64,000 nucleotides of DNA from Apiotrichum sp. Y4204 (Eukaryota > Basidiomycota > Tremellomycetes > Trichosporonales > Trichosporonaceae). The notes under the pieces were generated by a model that saw only the letters and a list, made by a program, of their open reading frames with translations, did no database searches and was not told the origin of the DNA. The stretch spans positions 372,001-436,000 of the forward strand of contig JAMYHL010000028.1 in NCBI GenBank assembly GCA_025531455.1, in the 5' to 3' direction. The position numbers and the translations under genes are program-made. Of the stretch, positions 56,409-64,000 are shown in pieces. Positions within the stretch are counted from its first letter, which is position 1; each line of letters starts with the position of its first letter.

Positions 56409-57010
56409 CGTTGGAAAATAAGTTAAAGAGTTGCAGGAGTGAAAAGAGGTGTTGAGACGATAGCAGTAGGTATACCCCAAACTTGATTTATCTCTTGCAT
56501 TGTCGTCGGTTGAGATCAGACAAAAGTAATGTCTGGGTTGCTGGAGCGAACAACACAAGAGGACATCCCGCATTCTTCATCTCGGATTCTTGTGATTAGT
56601 CGGACGGACAAGACACACATTCAGAAATTGAAATTGGCCCTCGGAGGCACACAAAGATGACCTCTATCTGGTGTGAAGGTCCGCGCTACCTCGTTGACGC
56701 GGTGCTGGGTCCCATGCCACTTGCTACCTCGTTGAGGACGAACTGCATGGCAGTGCCACTCGGTCTCCCACCCGGCGATCTGTTTGTGAACATTATTTAT
56801 GCCTAGGAAGCTTTGTTGCGCAGAACACGACGATCTGAGGTGCAGGTCTACAGCTCTGCCACACTGGCTTCCGACCAGCAATAAGTGTAGAACATGTCTC
56901 CCGCATGCTTCAGAAAAGCATTGCACGGCGAGAGATACCCGATGGGAAAGGTCCCAGTGCAATAATGTCGGATGCCTCGCAATGGATGCCTTTTTTTGGC
57001 AGTCATCCAA
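56409..57010. other. Intergenic region, no gene seen
   Basis: Upstream of member G, before the second tRNA-Ile. A 129-codon minus-strand frame here lacks protein-like composition. Confidence 0.4.
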
Positions 57011-57103
57011 GGCCGCTTAGCTCAGCTGGTTAGAGCATCGTACTAATACGCAGCAGCGTGTCAGTCCATGCGGAGGTCGGCAGTTCGATCCTGTCAGTGG
57101 TCA
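57011..57103 (+). tRNA. tRNA-Ile (AAU anticodon), copy 2, with a 19-nt intron
   Basis: Identical to the 50.7-kb copy outside the intron. The intron reads CGCAGCAGCGTGTCAGTCC and differs at two positions (1 and 12) that pair with each other, so T:A has become C:G. Upstream ATCCA(A)GGCCGC and the downstream hairpin are also shared, so the locus was probably duplicated with its flanks. Confidence 0.93.
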
Positions 57104-57105
57104 GC

Positions 57106-57129
57106 AGCGCGCTCGCGCGCAGCCTTTTT
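57106..57129 (+). terminator. RNA polymerase III terminator with GC hairpin
   Basis: A GCGCGCTCGCGCGC palindrome followed by T5 at 57125-57129, as at the first tRNA-Ile. Confidence 0.75.
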
Positions 57130-57569
57130 GTCGTCGAAAGCATCGGAGATGATGGATGGAAGGAGGCTTGGAAGCGATTGAGGGGGGTGGGAGAGGTGTG
57201 CGGTGGTAGAGCGGCGATCTGTGGCAGGGTGGGATGACGGCAGCGGATTTTTCGCGTTCTGTGGCGGCCTAGTGCTGTTCAGTTTCACTAGGAGACATAA
57301 TTTGGGCCCTGCATGTAGAAGGAAAATATATCTGTCAGACGTGTGACGGACATCGAGAAGACGATGAGTATGTGTCATGAAATATGAGACAATGTGGTCT
57401 GGCCGAGCCGCTACGCACCCAATAAAATATGCAGTGTTCTGCGCGACCCAGAGCCCTGTTCCGTTGTAAAATTGCTGCGCGCGATCTAAAATTGTAATTG
57501 GACAGATGTGGGTAACTCCTGGGGGAGCGACCTCGACGTCATTGAGTGGCGAGGAGAAATTTTGTCTTC
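57130..57569. other. Intergenic region between tRNA genes
   Basis: No gene seen. Confidence 0.4.
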
Positions 57570-57653
57570 GCCTCGTTATATCAGTCGGTAGATAGTTTGA
57601 CTCTTACTACTTAAGATATCAAAATGTCATGGGTTCGAGCCCCATACGAGGCT
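57570..57653 (+). tRNA. tRNA-Lys (CUU anticodon), copy 2, with an 11-nt intron
   Basis: Same mature sequence as the other copies. The intron is CTACTTAAGAT, one nt longer than in copies 1 and 3; TAAG is retained. T5 at 57665-57669. Confidence 0.92.
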
Positions 57654-58110
57654 TGAGGTCTTCCTTTTTGGGCCCTGGGACTCTGCGGAGAGTCCACGAG
57701 GTGTAGCGAGGTCACTAGATGATGTGCCGAGGTCATGGAGGGTGTGTCGCGACGGCGGGAGGTGTCTGGAGGCGTATACTCGCTCCCCTGTGAGAAGTAC
57801 AGGTGGTCGCCATTTGACCGCGAGCTTCGTTACGGTAGGAGCAGGGCGGGGTTTAGTTGTAAGCATGATCGCCGTCTCCTGCGATAGAAGCATCGAGGCG
57901 GCCGCCGGTCTCCGCGACATCATCTGGGTAGCAAACGACTCGACGTCGCGTAATTCTGAGGCGTTACGGACCCCGTGTTCTCTCTTAAATTTACTTATTG
58001 CCCCTCGTCCTCGCGGCAGCTGGCATCTAGTCGCCGCAGTTAGTCTCCCGCCCTCGCCGCAGCGACCGCCGTGGCGGCCGCGATCGCAGCGCCTTTCGTC
58101 GGTATATCAG
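57654..58110. other. Intergenic region between tRNA genes
   Basis: No gene seen apart from the terminator T-run of tRNA-Lys 2. Confidence 0.4.
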
Positions 58111-58207
58111 TCTTCGCTAGTATATCGGTTAGTATAATCGCCTCTCAAGAGAGAGCCTTCCAAGAGGAAGATCGCGATAGAGCAGGGTTCGACTCCCTGG
58201 CGGAGAA
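58111..58207 (+). tRNA. tRNA-Glu (CUC anticodon) with a ~25-nt intron
   Basis: Acceptor TCTTCGC/GCGGAGA, anticodon stem ATCGC/GCGAT, loop CTCTCA with anticodon CTC, T-arm CAGGG TTCGACT CCCTG. The intron after A37 is about 25 nt and contains GAGAG, complementary to the anticodon loop, plus a hairpin CTTCC-AAGA-GGAAG. Removing it leaves 72 nt. The D-arm is short. Followed by hairpin GAGCGCGTAGCGCTC and T5 at 58226-58230. Confidence 0.85.
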
Positions 58208-59046
58208 GGAGCGCGTAGCGCTCGCTTTTTGGGCGTGGGGAGAGTTGGGGATGCATGGACGATGAGTTGGAAGTGCCGGAAGGGTGTTGGGGATAGTGGA
58301 TGGTGGTGTTGTGTGGTGTGGTGGAGGATCTGCGTGGCGGAATGAATGTGGCGATGATCGCCGCCACTAGTCTACTGGTCTGTTCCGAGCGTGACAAGGT
58401 GCAAAGTCTAGCCTTGTGGCGGAGACGCAGAGTCAGCGGCGCATGTTCATAATGGAACGCCCGCTTCATGTCCTCCCTGGACGTTCGGACCAGTTTCTTC
58501 ACATTGTAACTGCCGCGAACGGTCTGGCGCTCTTGACAAAGTCCTTCTGCCAATAGCACTCTCTTGCCTCAGCCGGACCTCTGAACTGACAACGAGGGCA
58601 TCAAGGTCGACCGTGAGGTGACGATTGCCGCGATCTCGCTGCTGTTGGTGAGCCGGGCGCGTGAGCCGCAAGCAAGCGGAGCTGAGCAGAGGGCAAAGTC
58701 GCAAGATCGCAAAGAGGGGTCTGCACGATGCTATGAGAAAGAATACGCAGCCGGGCCGGTATTGGATATGCCATGAGAGACAAAGTATGAGATATACGTT
58801 TCCGTTCGTGGTAGCTTCAGAAACGTTCCGCTCAAGTGTCAAGGTCGGATACGGGAATGTTGGCTGTGGCCATCGATCTGTGGTATTATTAATGAGTGTC
58901 AGGAGTTGTGCAGCAGCCTTGTCATGGAATCCGGTCAGACGAGCAATCGCCACCCATCACGATAATGCCACCTCTCATGCCAATCTCCTCCCCGCCCCAG
59001 GTCTAAGCAAGAGAGATGCATGCATGAGTGGTGCGAATATGGTTGT
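58208..59046. other. Intergenic region, no gene seen
   Basis: Begins with the GAGCG...CGCTC hairpin and T5 terminator of tRNA-Glu. The rest is without protein-like frames. Confidence 0.4.
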
Positions 59047-60042
59047 CTACTTGCCGAGACGCCTGCGCTGGGCGTAGGTCGCCTGAAACGTTAGCGATTG
59101 TTACGATTGAGAAGGGCTGCCAGCTGCGCAACAGGTTTGGGCCATGACAGCTCGTGCTGCATTAAAACTGAGCTGCCGCGAACCCATTCCACCTGTCGTT
59201 CTGCGCTCAACTGCACTCACCTTTCTCCTCTTCTTGTGCTTGTGCTTGTTCATCTTCTTTTTCCTCTTGCGGCGGACGGAGTCGAGGCTAATGGGCTCGG
59301 CCTCGGCGCCGGCCTCAAGGCGGGCAAGGAGGCCAGTGAGGCCAGCAATAGCATCGTCGATGTTGGCCTGCTCGGCGGCGGACACCTTGGGCGCCGGGGT
59401 GGCGGAAACACCCAGACGTTGAAGGGCGGCGTCCCACGCATCAGCAGCGATACGCGAGTGCGCCGACTCCGCCTCCTCAATCATGCTGTGGAGGCGCGAG
59501 TCGCCGTCGACGTCGATAGCGCGCAGCGAGGTGCTGGGCGCCTCGCCGAGGTGGTGCACGAGGGCGGGGTGGGAGAACGCCTTGGTGAGGGAGAGATGCT
59601 CGGCGAGGGGAGAGGCGGCGGTGAGGCGCACGCCCTCGAGCGGGGACGGGGGCGCGGGGCGCTCAAAGAGCGGCCCACTCACGTCCTTCTCCGTCGAGAG
59701 ATAGCCCTTGGTGCCGTTGTGCACGGGAAGGGGCATGTGCGGGGGCGTAAAGGAGAGGTGGAGGCCGGCCTGGAACGGGTAGAGCGTTACGGGCTGGAAT
59801 CCGGGAGCGGTGGGGCGGGGCAGCTCGGAGGAGACGCGGTCCGAGGCGGCGAGGACGGACGCGCGGCGGAGGCGGCGGCCGTGGCTCGACGACGAGGATT
59901 CGGGGAGGACGGGCTTGACGCGCTGGACCTGAACGCGGGTGGGGCGGGTGCGGCCGCGCGAGACGGCCTTGGGGGCCGGCGCGGTGGCTGGCGAGGCGGC
60001 CGCGCGCTGCGGGAGAGACGAGTAGAGTCGCCGCAGGAGCAT
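59047..60042 (-). CDS. COX24: Mitochondrial small ribosomal subunit protein mS38 (Cox24/Qri5-type)
   Basis: A mitoribosome subunit related to yeast Cox24 and human AURKAIP1. Exons 60042-59221 and 59082-59047 give 285 residues. The start MLLRRLYSSLPQRAAA is Arg/Leu/Ser-rich and fits a mitochondrial presequence. A low-complexity, Pro/Ser/Ala-rich middle follows. The C-terminus has the family hallmark SVRRKRKKKMNKHKHKKRRK, and the second exon supplies ATYAQRRRLGK, the expected end. Reading straight through the donor instead gives an unrelated tail, which supports the splice. The open frame continues upstream of 60042, but that part lies in the promoter. Divergent from TRM8 with only 260 bp between starts. 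Confidence 0.9.
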
Positions 60043-60302
60043 GGTGGCGACTGAGATGGAATGGATGGTGAGGAAAGCAAAGGCGGCGGCGAGAAGAAAG
60101 GGGTGGAAGAAGAGCGCAGCAAGCCGTTTTGGTCCGCAAGATGAGTGGTGAAAAGTGTCACGTGATGCGCCACGTGGGTGGAGATTTCGGAGTCCAGAGA
60201 TTTCGGGCAAGACGAAATGTTGGGCCACAAGTTCAGCGCATCAGAGTCACTGTGCATCGAGGTCATCTCTCTTGCAACACTACCATCACATTTACTCTCA
60301 CC

Positions 60303-61383
<1,081 letters not shown>

Positions 61384-61530
61384 GGGAAGTGCTTTGTGTT
61401 GGGCTAGGTTATGCATGTAATATTGAGTTGAAGAGCGACATGGAGACAGGACGACAGTTGGGAGGGTGAGATGCCAAGCTCCTGGGTTGGACAAATGTTC
61501 ATGTGGGCAAAATGTTTTTGCAGTCAGCAA

Positions 61531-61613
61531 GCCTCGTTATATCAGTCGGTAGATAGTTTGACTCTTACTACTAAGATATCAAAATGTCATGGGTTCGAGC
61601 CCCATACGAGGCT
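61531..61613 (+). tRNA. tRNA-Lys (CUU anticodon), copy 3, with a 10-nt intron
   Basis: Same mature sequence as copies 1 and 2; intron CTACTAAGAT, with TAAG conserved. Followed immediately by a perfect hairpin GGAACC-AA-GGTTCC and T5 at 61629-61633. Confidence 0.93.
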
Positions 61614-61614
61614 T

Positions 61615-61633
61615 GGAACCAAGGTTCCTTTTT
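61615..61633 (+). terminator. Terminator of tRNA-Lys copy 3
   Basis: A perfect 6-bp stem, GGAACC/GGTTCC, with an AA loop, followed by T5. Confidence 0.7.
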
Positions 61634-61913
61634 GACCTCTTTCATGGTTAAGAGTCGAGGTCGAGCTGCGCCTGCGCGCGAAACGCGAAGATAGCTAAGT
61701 AGCTAAGATAGGTCCGGCGCCAGTCCGCTTTTGCCTCAACAGCAGCTTTCTGTACATGCACAGAATCGCATCGCATAGTAAAGATTATAGTACAGATCTC
61801 GGACATCTACAGGTCTTGGAGGTAGCATCGTCGCCGCCACCAACTTTGTTTCGTGATAGTAGTGTTTCGTGAAAGTGGTTGATATCTTACGCGTCACAGC
61901 ATCTCAACAGTGA

Positions 61914-63524
61914 CTATCGCCTCCTTCGCGCTTTCTTCTTCGGCGGTTCCGGCTCCGGCACCAGTTCCGCCTCGCGCTCCTCCAGGGGCTCCGACACGCT
62001 CCTGTGCCCGCTGGCAGCGGCCAAACGCTCCGCCTCGAGCGCCTCACGGTCACGGCTCGTCACGGACAGCGCGCGGAGCGCCGGCACGTTATCGTCCAGC
62101 AGGTACTTGTACTTCCACATCATGCGCTGGCTACGCTGTACCTGCGAGTCAGAATGTCGAGCACGGGAAACTCACAAAGGGGTCACGTAGCAGATCGTCG
62201 ATGCCGTCCACGTTGTCCCAGTCCAGCGAGGTGAGGTAGTTGGCCAGCGCGGCGACCTCGTCCCTGTCCTCCGTGTCGATATGCGTGTGGTCGGCACTGC
62301 GGCGCGCAGCAGCGCGCAACGCCGCCGCCTTGGCCTCGACCATCTGGTTGTGCACTTTGATCTCTGCCGCATGTTTCCCTTCCAACTCGGTAAACCGCGC
62401 AGCGTACGATGCGCGAAGTGTGGCAATGTCCGCGTCGAGCTCAGCCTCAATCTCCGCCCGCGCGGCGTCGTACCCTGCCCGTCTCTCGGCGTACATAGCA
62501 TCTAGCCCCATGGCCATTACGCGGTCGTCCTCGCTTAGCGGCACAAGGTCCTTGAGGTCGAGGACGCGGGGTAGGGTGGTATTAGGCGGCGGGAACTGCC
62601 GCTCGGGCCGCTGGCTGGGACTGGGATTCACCGCTGATCGATGGGTCGCGCGCACAGACCGGTCTTTGCGACTCTCGCTCGCGGGAATGAAGTAGTCCAC
62701 CGCGCGCCAGTCGCGGAACCCGGCGGCCGAGGCCGGTGGATCCATGGGATATCCGCGAAACTGCGGGGCGAGTGGGGCCAAGTGCGGGTCAATCAGTGGC
62801 GCATCGCACATCGTGAACGGACGCTGTGGAAACGGGACAAGCGCCACCTGGCTCGTGGTGTTGTATAGTATGGGGAAGGGCGCATGGGGGAAGATGTTGC
62901 CCGTGCGCATGTCGGGCATCTTCCTCGGCGTGGTGTGGGCGTTGAACATCGGGAGGTTGGACATTGGCAGCGTCTCGTCGACGGTCCGCGACGGTCCCAC
63001 GGGAGCCGCGGGAGTACGAGGAGCCACCGCCACCGCCTTGTCCGCCTTCTCCGCCTTCTCCGCCTTCTTCGCCTCGTTTGAACGGGGAGTGACAACGGTC
63101 TCGCGCCACTTACGCGCGCGCTCCACGCCGCCCCCGTCGCCACCGCCGTCGCTGTCGTCGCTCTCGTCCTCCGGGCTCGGTGTCCTCGTTTCATGGGTAA
63201 CCGGCGTCGGGGGGCCGCGGGGGGCTGTCGTGGCTTTTGCTAGGCGTTTCGGTGCGGATGGCCTCGGTTTGGGCTGCGTTCTAGGCTGGGTTTTGGGCTG
63301 TGTTTTGGGCTGGGCATTGACCAGCCGCGGTGCGAAGATCACACGGGTGGCCGCCATGCTCTGCCGTCAGCGCCTGATCAAAAGTACGACCCGCGACTCA
63401 CGGCAGCCTTTGCCGCGCGCGTCCGCGTGTTCACGGGCGGCGCTGATGCTTCGGAGTCGGGGTCGACGTCTGTTATGGACGAGATGGATGAGGGGAGGTT
63501 GCGGCGGCGGCGATTGGGTGGCAT
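61914..63524 (-). CDS. 511-residue unidentified protein with a C-terminal coiled coil
   Basis: Exons 63524-63402, 63360-62176 and 62141-61914. The start MPPNRRRRNLPSSISSITD is basic, then a Pro/Thr/Lys-rich region with QPKTQPKTQP repeats and an Asp/Gly-rich stretch follow. A Glu/Lys/Ala repeat (KKAEKAEKADKA) separates these from a Pro-rich mid part. Residues ~300-410 form a helix rich in Ala, Glu and Arg (AARAEIEAELDADIATLRAS) that is probably a coiled coil. The last exon has helix VQRSQRMMWKYKYLLDDNV and a tail ending in KKKARRRR that could be a nuclear localisation signal. The layout fits a nuclear scaffold or chromosome-associated protein, but no family was recognised. Splices are supported by clean phase and CTGAC-type branch sites. 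Confidence 0.7.
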
Positions 63525-64000
63525 AGTGGAGAGATGAGAGGTGTTGAGAGAGTTGGTGGTCTTGTTGGTGTATTGAGTGGCGAGCTACCAAAGGTCGTAG
63601 GTCGTTAGCCTATAGGTAGCGCGACACGCTTCGTCTGCGAGGAAGGAAGGCGCAGTAGAGGGCGCTAGCCGCGATTTGTCAATCTGTAGATCTGTAGATC
63701 TGTGGATCTGTGTGCGGTTGCAAACCGACCCCCACAAGCATGCTGCTCGCTCTACTCGACATGCATCAGACGAGTGCATTGTCGATTTCTGCGTTCTCGA
63801 CACAGGGGATGATTCCGGCACGCTTGTAATCGGATTCTCCTCAACTGTTGCGGTACAAGTGACGTCGTAGAGCAAGGATCGGGCTGTCAGTGTCCGCCGG
63901 TATTCCATCACCATGTCCTTGCTCTGCTTGGTCAAGTCTTCTTGATGGTACACAATAGGGTCCATGGCTGGTCTATGAATATTACTACTACATCTAGCAC
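63525..64000. other. Window end, no secure gene
   Basis: Promoter side of the previous gene. A 126-codon minus-strand frame (63965-63585) passes over a GATCTGTAGATCTGT-type simple repeat at about 63680-63710 and does not look protein-like. Confidence 0.35.

Noticed and set aside
63585..63965. A 126-codon minus-strand frame at the window end
   Set aside because: It runs through a GATCTGTA-type simple repeat and has no protein-like pattern.

Overview
The window looks like nuclear DNA of a basidiomycete yeast, most probably of the Trichosporonales (Trichosporon, Cutaneotrichosporon or Apiotrichum group). The reasons are: GC-rich coding sequence with C or G at most third positions; many very short introns (about 34-60 nt) with GTGAGT-like donors and a CTGAC or CTAAC branch site just before the AG; intron-containing tRNA genes; and conserved proteins of fungal type, including Ctr9, Sec24, Atp23, Trm8, a class II aldolase and an Ato acetate transporter. 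The lineage is inferred from gene structure and recalled family features, not from a search. Splice sites were placed by eye. For every complete spliced model the exon lengths add up to a whole number of codons.

Layout. 1-9.7 kb: the N-terminal part of a large helical protein, THS1 (threonyl-tRNA synthetase with two in-frame starts) and CTR9 (Paf1 complex). 9.7-16 kb: a nearly empty stretch with one small hypothetical gene. 16-23.2 kb: an Ato-type acetate transporter, a 48-nt poly-C tract, a Zn2Cys6 regulator and a cysteine-rich unknown protein. 23.5-34.6 kb: a run of minus-strand genes with no recognisable function. 35.8-48 kb: housekeeping genes FBA1, PAAF1/RPN14, RPB10, ATP23, SEH1 and SEC24, often in divergent pairs. 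48-56.4 kb: three more genes of the unknown type and a coiled-coil protein. 50.6-61.6 kb: six tRNA genes (2 Ile, 3 Lys, 1 Glu), all with introns. 59-64 kb: mS38, TRM8 and a coiled-coil unknown protein.

Main discovery candidate. Eight spliced genes and one short ORF, all on the minus strand, encode otherwise unrelated proteins. They appear to share a module of about 65-85 residues with the predicted order helix, strand, strand, helix. In seven of the eight full copies an intron lies at the same place, between the first helix and the first strand. Six members form a head-to-tail run from 23.5 to 34.6 kb; three more lie at 48.1, 53.8 and 55.8 kb. The rest of each protein is Pro/Ser/Thr-rich or acidic and apparently disordered, and it lies before, after or on both sides of the module. 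I do not recognise the module. It may be a fast-evolving lineage-specific family.

The housekeeping genes fall into familiar processes: translation (THS1, TRM8, mS38, tRNAs), transcription (CTR9, RPB10), nuclear pores and COPII traffic (SEH1, SEC24), proteasome assembly (PAAF1), mitochondrial proteolysis (ATP23) and glycolysis (FBA1). They do not form a single pathway cluster.
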